From contig CM019826.1 of NCBI GenBank assembly GCA_009763385.1, positions 99,122,848-99,186,847 on the forward strand: a stretch of 64,000 bases of DNA. The letters run 5' to 3'. The notes under the pieces were generated by a model. The model did no database searches, was not told the DNA's origin, and worked only from the letters and a program-made list of their open reading frames with translations. How positions within the stretch are numbered: the stretch's first letter is position 1; every line of letters starts with the position of its first letter. Source of the stretch: Coix lacryma-jobi var. lacryma-jobi (lineage: Eukaryota; Streptophyta; Magnoliopsida; Poales; Poaceae). Shown in pieces: positions 20,471-30,857 of this stretch. A program made the translations under genes and the position numbers.

Positions 20471-23252
20471 TGTAACACCTCTGGTGTTAAGCTAGCATGA
20501 CATCATTATCTCATTGTGCATAATCATCTAATGAGCATAAAGCATTCACATATTGTCTTTCTTTTTATGTAAAGTGTCATTTCATGTGAAGAAATGCATA
20601 TAGACATACAATAATGTGATGCTTGTTTGGCTTGTTTGTGGAGTGGTTGGACCTTCTTAGTAATCTAACCTTGTTGAGAAGTCAAAATGTTGCCATGTTT
20701 ATGTTGGTCATTTTGGCTAATCAAGTCTCTAAACCCTAGTCAACCCTATAGTGCTTTAGGAGTCCTTTTGTTCGACTAACGAAAACCTTCTTGGTAGAAG
20801 TCTTGCATTGCCAAGTGCCCTTAACCAAAAGTGTGTAGAATTTAGGGTAGAACAAAAGTTGTTTTTGGGGCAACTCATGAAAATGAGTCTAACATAGTGT
20901 TTTAGGGCCCAGAAGGCAGGAATCAGTGCTGTTTTCAGACTTAGAAAATTTCTAAGTCCTGGGGACAATATCAGTTCGGCCTGGCCATGTTTAATGCTTT
21001 CCCAAGAAAAATCCAAGCGAAACCAATGCCCGAGCCTATAACCAAAGTTGTAGTTTTCATGTAGCTCTACTCAATGGAACAAGTGGTTTAACGTTTCATC
21101 GAGTGGTTAAGGAGATAATCGCGTGCAAAGTTAGGCTGTCAGACAACCGGGGGTTAACTGAATCAGCCGATTCAGTTCAAACCGCCCAGGGCAGTGGCCG
21201 ACCGCGCCAGAGCTTGCCCGACGCGTGGCGTGCGCAGCCGGCCAGGCCAGCGATCACGCACAGCGTGGCATGCACAAAGCGTCCGCGCACGCATTCGCCC
21301 ACCAGACCGCTTCATCCCCTTTGCCTCTACTTCCTCCTACTCTCGCTGGCGTTCGGGTGAAAGAAAGGGAGAGTCGGGCATTTGCCGCGTCCCGCCGTGC
21401 CTTCGCCCCACAAATCATCCAGCCAGCCTCGCCGCAAGCTCCTCCACCCTTTGCCATAGTCAGTGCCTACCGGAAAGCTCTAGGTAAGCAAAGGAATGAG
21501 CTTCTGCCATGACCGCCGAGCTCGGTCTGCCATGCCGACCCTCTCTTCGTGCAAATCCCTTCGTCCTAGCCCGTGTTCATGAATCATCAAAGCTCGTGGA
21601 AGAAGTAGAGGGTGATGGTTTAGCCGAGTAGGGTTCAGATGTCGTGGTACGTCGCTGTCCGCCGTCCGCCATGCTCGCCGGAGATGGCGTGCCCGCGGTT
21701 CCGGCTGTCCGCTGTAGAAGCCCTAGTGTTTTTGCTTCGCGCTAGGTTTGTGGAGGTCCGGGGAGTGAAAAACGGGAGTTGGTTCGCCTCGGCTTGGCCG
21801 GAGATGGCCGGCGTGGTGAAGCCGCACCGCCATGGTCGTCATTCCCGTCGACGAGCTCCATCCGCTGTAGTGCTAGGCTAGTGAGTGGTACCAGTCAACG
21901 CAGAAGGAGGAGAGGAGTCCAGTGGTGGAGATGGTTTCGCCGGAGGAGCCGCCGTCGGCGAGCTCCGACGGGGTCAACGGCTCCCCTGTTTTCGGGAGTA
22001 TGATGAGTGGGGCCGGTTTGACCCTGGGGCCCAGCAGTCAGCCGCCTGGGTGCATTTGTGCTGTGTGCCCGTAGCGTTTAGGGTTTGAATGTTTGAATAA
22101 ATGATTTTTAGAAATATTGTTATTGCTTGTTTAATTCATATCTAGAGTTCTGTTAATTCAAATAATGCGAAATAAATTTTGTTAACATTGTTTTGATCAG
22201 CTATGTTCCTGAAAAATATTACATGTTCAGTTTGGGATAATTTTATGTACAGTTATAATTAATTTATGTTTGAGCTGATATCTTGTTAAATGCATAATAA
22301 ATTATATACTGCTCAGAAAAATATGATTCTTATTTCGGTAGGTTTGTTATGAGAGGTAGAATCACAGAAAAATGCTAGTTGATGTTTGACTGTGATAAAA
22401 TCTGAAGTTAATATTTATTTTGATTAAAAGGTATTTTCTTGTATGATTTTTAGTAAATAGATTATAAGTGATATGAGCTTGATAATTTTTATAGACTGCT
22501 CTTGTCCTATGAAATTCTGAAGAAAAATATGAAATTTGTTGTTTGACACTTTTCAATGTGATGTGTAGTTCAAAGTACTTTTTCACCCTGTTATTTGTCT
22601 TTTTCATAATAAACAATGCTTAAGTCCAAATGACCTGAATTTTGGACAGCAAGCTTTAGTCTCCAATGTGAACCTACAGTAATTTTTGTAGATTTTTCTG
22701 GAGCTATTAGCTATAGGTTGCAGTTATAAGCTTGTTTAAATTAGTTAATTTGTTTAAGCAAGTAGATGGTGTGCATTTCCTTTATGTGGGTCCAGAAAGG
22801 GTGAAATAGTCATTTCATTGCATTCAGGTTCACTGTACTTTGCATGACGAGCATAACTACTCTCCAAATAGAGTGTTGCACTCTACTAGAGAAGAGATAT
22901 GCACGTATTCGGTCAAGTCTAATAATAATGCATACCTTTCATATACGTGTGGCATTAGCTCATCGTAGCACATGCATCATGACAGGTTCGGTAGAGGAGC
23001 CAAGCACAGTGGAAAAACCCGAGGAGCAGCAGCCACAGGAGCAGGAACCTGGGACCGCAGGAGAAGAACCTGAAGATCTTTCGGAGTGCCCGAACCACCT
23101 GCCCAGCACTTTCGAGAAAGGCAAGCCCCGAAGCATTTCTAACTACCTATGGTTTATAATTAACTTACTCATATTATGCTTGTTGCATTAAGTTTAGGAA
23201 TTGCTTGATACTGCGAACACAAGGTTGATATGTGCCCTTGTGGTTCCCTTCC
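20471..23252 (+). repeat. ChrA: first part of a plus-strand chromovirus-type LTR
   Basis: It begins TGTAACACCTCTGGTG, the exact complement of the right ends of the minus-strand ChrB and ChrC LTRs (38848, 41066). It shares blocks with them, such as the segment around GCATTAAGTTTAGGA (near 23187). The probable 5-bp flank is ATCAT (20466-20470). A GC-rich section at 21160-22080 probably holds the transcribed leader. A palindrome with 9-bp arms AACTGAATC/GATTCAGTT is at 21156-21177. LTR-4 interrupts it; the remainder would lie to the right of the window. No gene is seen inside. Confidence 0.8.
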
Positions 23253-23690
23253 TGAGTGATGAGTGATCGGTCAACGGGCAACATGTCTCTTGGCTGTGTT
23301 GGTGTGCAGGTGTGGAGCTCAGAGACAGTGGTCAAAGGTGAGGTGAAGGTCAAGTAGAGACGTGCCATGCCGACGGACCGGGAGCGGTGAAGGGCGGACG
23401 TGAGGCTTGGACCGACGGACCGGGAGACCTGAGGACCAGCTGTGGTAGCTAGCACGTGGCATCGGCAAGCAAGAGCACATGGGGATGTGCGGTGCATCGG
23501 CCGAGTCGAGAGGAAGGTGATGGCGTTGTGACACTTGGCGGGAGGCCGAGAAGGAAGGCGAATGCACAATACCCAGCGTGGAGGCTGGACATGCTCCGGC
23601 ATCGGTGCTGGAACTCGGGGTGTGCGAACCACATGCCGTCTTCGGCACGGGTGCGGTATCTGAGCCTTAAAAAGCTACGCTCGACGGTTT

Positions 23691-23900
23691 CTGAGTTTGG
23701 GCCTCAAAACTCACGGTGGCCGGTTTCCGAGTTTGGGCCTCAAAACTCAGCGTGGACGGTTTCCAGGTTTGGGCCTCAAAACCTGGCCTCGCGGGTTTCT
23801 GAGTTTGGGCCACAAAACTCAGCCGGAGGACAGGTTTCCCGGTTTTAGCCTCAAAACCGGGGGAAGGCCCAGGTTTCCCGGTTTTGGCCTCAAAACCGAG
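23691..23900 (+). repeat. Hairpin array in LTR-4
   Basis: Units with arms CTGAG/CTCA(C/G), CCGAG/CTCAG, CCAGG/CCTGG and CCCGG/CCGGG surround a TTTGGGCC(T/A)CAAAA or close core. Confidence 0.86.
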
Positions 23901-24159
23901 GGGACAGTTCGCAAAAACGACGGTCGACGCGTGGCGGCGTGGAGAGGCTGGCGCGGCGGCGCAGCTATCCGCGAGGAAGGCGCGGCGGTCGACAGGGCGG
24001 CACGTGGCGGCATCCTGAGGCTTGCGTCGAGGCGAAGCTAAGGGTGAGGAAGGCGCGTGGCCGTCGGATCGGCAATCAGCAGAGTTGGACCGGGATACCC
24101 CTAGGGTTGGCCGCTTCGCTCTTGTATCTAGGGGTAGAAAGGGGATTATTATATTAGGC

Positions 24160-24168
24160 TATAAATAA
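24160..24168 (+). promoter_or_regulatory. TATA box of LTR-4
   Basis: CTATAAATAAGAGAGG lies about 900 bp into the LTR, followed by a pyrimidine-rich stretch. It is the clearest TATA element among these copia LTRs. Confidence 0.7.
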
Positions 24169-24271
24169 GAGAGGCACCCCTCCTCTCCCACCATCCTAGT
24201 AGTCATTTGTTCCTAAGCTCTCTCTCTCTAGCCCCCGCTTAGGTTCTAATCATACCTCGCTGCTAGCAATC

Positions 24272-26605
24272 TGTAACAGACTCGCCCAATAATGTGGCCC
24301 ACCTACACCTGTCATCTGTCCAACGACCTCTGACTGCTATGTAGGTGTGCCACAAGACTGGATTAATCTGTTTGATACGGTCGACGCATTCATAGGTCAC
24401 AGGAATCATCCGAGTACAATCATTACAGCACATGACATTTCATACAAAAATACCAGATCGGAGAATATCAGCGGAAGTCTTACATAAACATAATATTACA
24501 AACCAGTGTTCATTATTACAACATAGGTGAAAAGTGGTTCAAGTTGCGATAGTACTAAGTGCTGGATAAAAGTCTGATAACATAACCATATTATTAAACC
24601 CTGCCCAAGGGCACATCACTTATCACCATCAGCCTGAAAGATAGTCATACAGCATGGACCGAAGCACATCTGTTCAGCGGTCTCATCTGCAACAAGGGGG
24701 TCATAGAACCCTGAGTACAGGAGTACTCAACAAGACTTACCCGACTAATAAATTGGGGAGAAGACTCAGGAATGCAGGCTGAGGGGAAAATCAAGGTAAG
24801 GCTTTAGCAAGAATCCAAAGATTTTCCTTTGCATAAAAGCTCCTACTACTAAGTAGTTGTGTCCCTCCATATTTCTAATATTAGCTAAGTAATTAAATGT
24901 ACATCTCATTATCAACCCATTAATCCTCCAGTGTTTCATCATTAAACTACGCTGAGGGTGCGAGGACGAGTCTCCTTTTCTCGTGGAGCAAACGACGATT
25001 CGAATCGCTTGATCTACCCAGCTGGGGCTTCCTTATCACACGACATATGCGAGACCGAACTCGCATATATCAACCTTCCCGTGGATCCGCTCAGACCCGA
25101 CCAGAGCCGCGCCACCCGGAAGTACAGTACACCACCGCCCTACAACGGCCTTGATGAGTAACATCCATCTGTGGACCGAGCAGGGTGGGTACACGCTACT
25201 CCCGCCATCTCTCCACTCCTAGTGCGCGGGTACGCCGTTCCAGTAAGAGCATAACCACAGTAGAGCTTACCGTAGCATGTGACCAGTACTAACAAATAGT
25301 TCTCGATCCAACGGGCCAACAGCGGACGGGCCATAGGCGACACAAACGGAAACACTACACCAGGACTCCATTTCCTGTGCAAGTTACCCGCTCGGTCTCA
25401 TTTTAATTACACCATCCCAAACCGAGGGAAGGGTTCCCAACAATAGCATCTCTCTTTTCAAAAACCTACTCTAATGAGCAAGGCTAAGCAATCTAAGCAT
25501 TTGTAAATAACCCCGTGACAAGGATAGTATGAGGAGTAATCAAGGTAGCCAATGCATCAAGTAGGTAACATTCAACTCCTAAACTTAATGCACCAGATTT
25601 TATCAACAAGTATATTATTTAAAATTGCAAGGTAGGGGCAAATGCACCGGGGCTTGCCTTGGGGTTCTTCTTCAGGCTCGTCCCCACAGATATCAAACCC
25701 AACCTCGTAGAAGACCGGTGCCTCCCGTGCTGCAATCTCCGGCTGATCCTTGCTAACCTCGGTTTCTAAACGCAATATACGAACGAGCATATATAAGATG
25801 CATGTGATGCGAATATGAATGAATGCTCATGATGCAGGACAATTATAAGTAGAATAGTACAGCAGTAAACAGCAATCCTAAACTGAATTCATAAACAGAC
25901 ATCACAATTGGAATAAGATTCGCATAATTGGTAACCCGAACAGATTTCATGCACCAAATTGTTTTAACCATAACTGGAGCTAAAGAATAGCTATTCAGGT
26001 GATTCAGGACAATCTGGAAAGCTTAACAAATTATCTACAACTTTTCTGTAATACACAAAAGCTGATTCTAGGGTCATATGGACCAAACAATTCATTTGGT
26101 TAAATCTGTCCAGATTCTGGACAGATTCAAACACCATTGTTCCACAGATCATATCTGGAGTTCAGAAACATCAACATTCGTGACCTAGACTATTCTGGAA
26201 ATCACATGAAATCCTCTACAAATTTCTTATAATACACCAAATCAGATTCACAAGTTAAATACCCCAAACAGTTCAGTTTTCACAAACTGTCCAGATTCTG
26301 GACAGCACTGCATACCCAGATTGCATAGAACATAATTTCCAGTATATACATCCAACAATTATGAAATTTTAGGAGCAAATAGATATACAAAAGTACTACA
26401 ACTTTGTTATACAACATTTTGACAGAAAACCAAATGATCATGGTGTTATCATATTTCTAACAGAACTGATCCAGAAATGACAGAAATTGACAAGATCAAG
26501 TTTCTTTTCAATGGCATAATCAAACATGATCAAGTACTCAATTCTTAACATGATTATACAGCAGAGATCTATCAAGGATTCACATGTAACCTTCTTATTC
26601 ATGAT
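24272..26605 (-). repeat. ChrB 3' LTR, part 1
   Basis: It starts TGTAACAGACTCGCCC and aligns nearly base for base with 61019-63350 of the 5' LTR. ChrC interrupts it at 26606 after the target site ATGAT. It contains two perfect palindromes CTGTCCAGATTCTGGACAG (26106-26124, 26287-26305). No gene is present. Confidence 0.92.
26601..26605. repeat. Target-site duplication of ChrC, left copy
   Basis: ATGAT here is repeated at 38849-38853. The uninterrupted 5' LTR of ChrB has a single ATGAT in the same context (near 63341), which confirms the insertion point. Confidence 0.95.
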
Positions 26606-28825
26606 TGTGACGGAACGACCCTAATCCCATGGCCCACGTGTCCCTGTCAACCTCTGACAGCCGAATCCATGTTCCATGTGATTAAGACCTGTTCGCCACC
26701 GGGCTACATCAGTGCCCAATGTCCGCAGGATCATCTCACAATTCGGTTACAGCATTGCATACTTTTACAAATAATATCGGAATAAAGAGCGGAAGACTTA
26801 AATAACAATAGTTTTACAAAGCAGGGTTCCAAATAGAAATTAAGGTGCAGTTATTACAAACCAAGTTCTGATATTAGAAATAGACATAGGCAACATAGTG
26901 GAGAACAGCAAAGATACTTATAATCACCCAGCCCGCGGGTGTACAACTATTCTTTGGCCTCATCGGCCTCTTCCTGGACGATGGTCACGCAGCAGGGTGC
27001 AAGACACATCGGGGACTCTGTCATACCTGCAGCATGGGTAACAAACCCTGAGTACTGGGGTACTCAACAAGACTTACCCGACTAAAGAAAAGGGAGAAGA
27101 CTCAGGAATGAGAGGCTTAGGGTAGTCAAGGTAAGGCTTAAGCAAGATCAAGTATTTTGCAGAAAAGCATTTTTGTAAACCTTATTTTATTTTTGAAAGA
27201 TTCAGTATTCCTCAATTCTTCATCGTTCATGATTCATTTTACATTTCAAAACATTCCTAGTTGAGAACCACTCTCCGTTGACAGTCAGTGACCAAGTCTC
27301 CATAACCGAGGAGCAACGTTAATCCGGATAAATAATACTCGGCTGAGGATCCCTATCCACACTGCATATGTAGCACCCAAGCTTGCATATGCCAACTCGT
27401 CTACCACGATTCCTCCAAGATTGGACCGGTCCTACGCCACCCGGAAGTACAGTACACCACTCCTGTCCAGGTACGACGACCACATGGGTACATGCTACTT
27501 CCGCCATCTCTCGACTCCCAGTGCGCGGTTGTCGGTCCCAATCAAGGATTTCTCGGAGCCAGAGCTTTCCGAAGTATGTGAATAGTTACAAGTCTTGACC
27601 AGCAGGCCCCCATACGGATGGTCCCTAATTTTCCAGCCAGAACTATACCTTGGTCATATCTCACCCAAGCGTAATAGTCCTGTCAGTTTTTCAATCCTGT
27701 CCCGGTCGGTGTCAACTGTTGAGTCCCGGACTACAACATGACGGCACCGTACGCTCGGACAACCTCTCCTCGCTATTGACTAGGTACGGATCAGATACCC
27801 AGCCAACAGCCGGGGAGTAAGACCAAAATCCCATAAACATTCCTTAAGTGATCACACTTTTGAAATTGGCATTTTATTGCAAAGTCTAATTCAATAAGCA
27901 TTGCTAAGCATTTTTCAAATACTTTTGAAAAGCAGGTATCAGGTGTATCAGTGGTCAAGGTGGATAGTGCATCAGTTAGGATAGCACACAACTCCTATAA
28001 ACCTAATGCAATAATTTAACTCAAAAGCATTTAAGGAAATCATTTTATAAATTCAAGGAAAGGGTTAAATGCACCGGGGCTTGCCTTGAAGAGCAAAGAC
28101 AGCTGGCTCAGGGTTGGAAGTGCAGAGGTCGAAGCTCGGAGTTACTTCGGGAGCAGGTTCGTCGGCGGCGGCCTCGACTTTGACTTCTCCTTCGGTGACT
28201 ATACGAATGCAATGATGCATGCACATGAGTATGCTAGTATGAACAATGCAAAACAGGGCATACAACATGAACCCTAATCACTTTTTCTATTTTCCTTAAT
28301 TATTTAAAAAGGTCATTTTATGAAGTTGCTCCAAAAATTACCAAATTAATCACATAAGTTCATTATGGTGTAGATAGATGGCAAAACAAATTTCATAATT
28401 TTGGAGGTCATTAAGGTGCTCAAATAAAATCAGACATTAATTAACAAAGGCACTATTTAACAATTAAAGATAAATCCTCAAAAATCAACTTGTTCCAAAA
28501 GACTTCAAAATTTCACCAGAGACTAAACATGGCATAGGAAGCTCACAAAAAATTATCTCATGATTTTTGGAGTTATAAATGATTTTCTAAAAAATCCAAA
28601 ACCATCCATTTATTAATTAAAATAGGGATTTTACATTTTCAAATTCTTGCAGAAAAGTCAAGTTTCATATTTTTCTAAAATTCTACACAGAGCAAGGAGC
28701 ATACCATAATTTTATCAGGATTTAAGGAACAACAGATTAATTCACACAAAAAAGAGAAAACAGAACACTATTCACACTCTTTCAACAAAAGAAAAAGAAA
28801 AGAGCGCTGTGCTCCTTCCTCACAG

Positions 28826-29300
28826 GGGCTCGGGCGAATCGCTGCGAGGCGGACAGCAGGGCTCGGTCGAGGCGGAAACACTCGGCCGTCCGAGACCTGG
28901 CTTGTAGGCTCGGGCGAGACGGAAACAAGCGTTTCGTCCGAGGCCTGGCCGGTAGGCTCGGGCGAAGCGGAGGGTGCATGCTTGCTCGAGGCTAGGCTCG
29001 GCGAAGCTGAGGGTGCGTGAGTCCGCTCGAGGCCTGGCTCGAGCGAAGTGGTGAGGGTCTGTGTGTCCGCTCGAGGCTAGGCTCGGCGAAGACGGTGAGG
29101 GTACGTGTCTGCTCGAGGCTAGGCTCGGGCGAAGCGGAGTGGAAGCAGAGACCGGGGGCTTCGAGTGCTTACCACGGGTCGGAGGCAGGCTTCAGCTGCT
29201 TCGAGGGAGCGCGGTTCGCAGGCGTGCTCGAGGGTGTGGCTCGAGGGTGAGGCTCGACACGTGCTCGAGGGTGAGGCTCGAGGGAGGAGACGGCCGCGGC
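28826..29300 (-). repeat. GGCTCGAGG/GGCTCGGGCGAA tandem repeat in ChrC 3' LTR
   Basis: Degenerate units of roughly 40-50 bp built on GCTCGAGGC(T/C)(A/T)GGCTCGGGCGAAG recur from about 28826, ending in shorter CTCGAGGGTG(A/T)GG units near 29225-29290. Most of this is absent from the 5' LTR. That copy has one additional short CTCGAGGGTG unit pair at 37280-37350. Confidence 0.75.
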
Positions 29301-29636
29301 GGCACTCCGGCGATTCGGCGACCCTGTACACCAGGCACGGCCACCAGTAGCTGGTTAGGAACGCAAGAAGGCAAGGAATGAAGGTCAGAGGCCAGAGGCA
29401 GGAGAGGTGGAGCGACGGCGGCGAATTCCGTCGACCCGAGTCAGACGGCTTCTCACCGGCGCTGAGGAAGAAGGACTTGCACTCGGCGGTGGGAGCCGGT
29501 AGCGGTGGAATTGAGGGGTTGGGGAGCTGCGCGACGTCGAGGCGAAGCTGCTGGGCTAGGTGGTTGAGCGACGGAAGCTCTGGACTGGCCTGGCCACGGT
29601 GGCGGAGGGGATGAGGAGGTCTGCCGGCCGGCGGTC

Positions 29637-29646
29637 CCTTTTATAG
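29637..29646 (-). promoter_or_regulatory. TATA box of ChrC 3' LTR
   Basis: The minus strand reads CTATAAAAGG, about 1.14 kb from the LTR start and followed by GC-rich sequence. The 5' LTR copy is at 37709-37719. Confidence 0.7.
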
Positions 29647-30787
29647 GCACGGTCGGGGACGGTAGAGAGCACGGGATGGTGTGGATGAGCTCGGCCGAAG
29701 CGTGCGCACTCAATTGCAAGCCGGCGGGAGGACGGGCGTGCACCCAGGGCCTGGGCGAAGGCTCGCCGGTGACGGCCACGCGGCGGCGACGCCCTGGGCA
29801 CTGTAGGGGACGGGGGCGGAGGTCAGCGCTTGCGCGTGCGGGTGCGGCATGATGGCGCGGGCGCAGGCGACAAGTCGGGGGCGGGCGTGCGGCTGCCAGG
29901 CGCGTGTGGCGCAAGCGGCGCTAGCGCGCGGTCATGGCCGGGGCCCCCTCCTGCTCTGTGCCGGCTAGAGGTAGGGGATGAACAGGGCTAGGTCTAGGGT
30001 TTGACTTTCTGTATTTCGCAAATTACTCCCAAAACTTGAACTGAGCAGCAAAAACTCAAAATACCAAAGTTGTGCAGAAAAAGGAGATCTACAACTTTGT
30101 CAAAAAGAAAATTTTCAAAATCCAAGTAGTTTTTGGACCACATTTGAAAACAGAAAAGGGAACACTTTTGGGATTTGAATAAATTCAAAATTACTTTTGA
30201 TTTTACATTGAAAGTTGGAAATCTGCAAATATGAAAGTTGTTCCTTTTATCAAAACCTACAACTTTGCTAATATACCCTTTTTCTGAAACTCAATAGTTT
30301 TTAAATAAATTTTGAAAACTGAAAAGGGGACAAGAACTGGAATTTGAATGAATTTGGATTTACTTCAAACTTTGTACAGAAACTTGAAAATTTGTAAATA
30401 CCAAAGTTGTTTCTCTTGGCCAGATCTACAACTTTGCTTTTTGGACCAACCTCAAATTTTGAATAATTTTTGAATTACAAAAAGAGGGATAAAATCCAGG
30501 GTTTGGAAATCAGGGTTTTGCAAAGGGATTTGAAATCTGATTTTGATTTTTGAACTTTGGCCAACACAACAAAACTTCAAGACATCCAACTGAACAAGAA
30601 TCACACAAAGCTAGGCACAGAGGTGAAATTACCATTTTTGCCCTTATAGGAAGATTTGGGCTTTAGGGTTTTTGAAAAGAGATTGCTACACAAGCACTAA
30701 GCAAACATAAATGCAAGGCAAGAATGATTAATGACTAATGATGATGACATGTCAGGTTAATTACAGTTAAACACCAGAGGTGTTATA

Positions 30788-30800
30788 GCCTTCCCCCCTA
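30788..30800 (-). other. ChrC polypurine tract
   Basis: The minus strand reads TAGGGGGGAAGGC next to the 3' LTR start. Confidence 0.82.
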
Positions 30801-30857
30801 AAAGAAATCTCGCCCCGAGATTCCACGTCTTAAGAAGGAAAAGGCAAAATCTTACAT

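Larger units (their letters stand above)
23253..24271 (+). repeat. LTR-4: part of a Sirevirus LTR, cut by ChrB
   Basis: It begins TGAGTGATGAGTGATCGG, which matches a point about 35 bp inside the Cop1 LTR, and continues colinearly. It has a hairpin array (23691-23900) and a TATA box (24160-24168), then stops at the ChrB boundary, where CAATC (24267-24271) is the probable target duplication. The GACCGG-type array and LTR end would lie beyond ChrB. Whether 23253 is the true start of a variant LTR or a truncation is unresolved. Confidence 0.8.
26606..30787 (-). repeat. ChrC 3' LTR (4,182 bp, full length)
   Basis: It begins TGTGACGG and ends in GGTGTTATA, against GGTGTTACA in the 5' copy. On the minus strand a TATA box lies at 29646-29637. 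Downstream is a GC-rich leader region (29600-28820) with GGCTCGAGG-type repeats. Near the LTR start are three pairs of AAAGTTGT...ACAACTTT (30065-30436). Predicted frames in the GC-rich part have no recognisable domain and I do not call them genes. Confidence 0.92.

Noticed and set aside
20471..20500. Extension of the GypT frame to a stop at 20500
   Set aside because: The last codons come from the start of the ChrA LTR (TGTAACACC) and are not gypsy protein.
22844..23191. 115-codon plus-strand frame in the ChrA LTR
   Set aside because: It lies within LTR sequence homologous to ChrB. The Glu/Gln/Pro-rich part has a faint counterpart in the other LTRs but no stable frame or domain.
29453..29914. 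153-codon open frame on the minus strand in the ChrC 3' LTR
   Set aside because: Same LTR segment as above. Open frames here reflect base composition and are not conserved between the two LTR copies.
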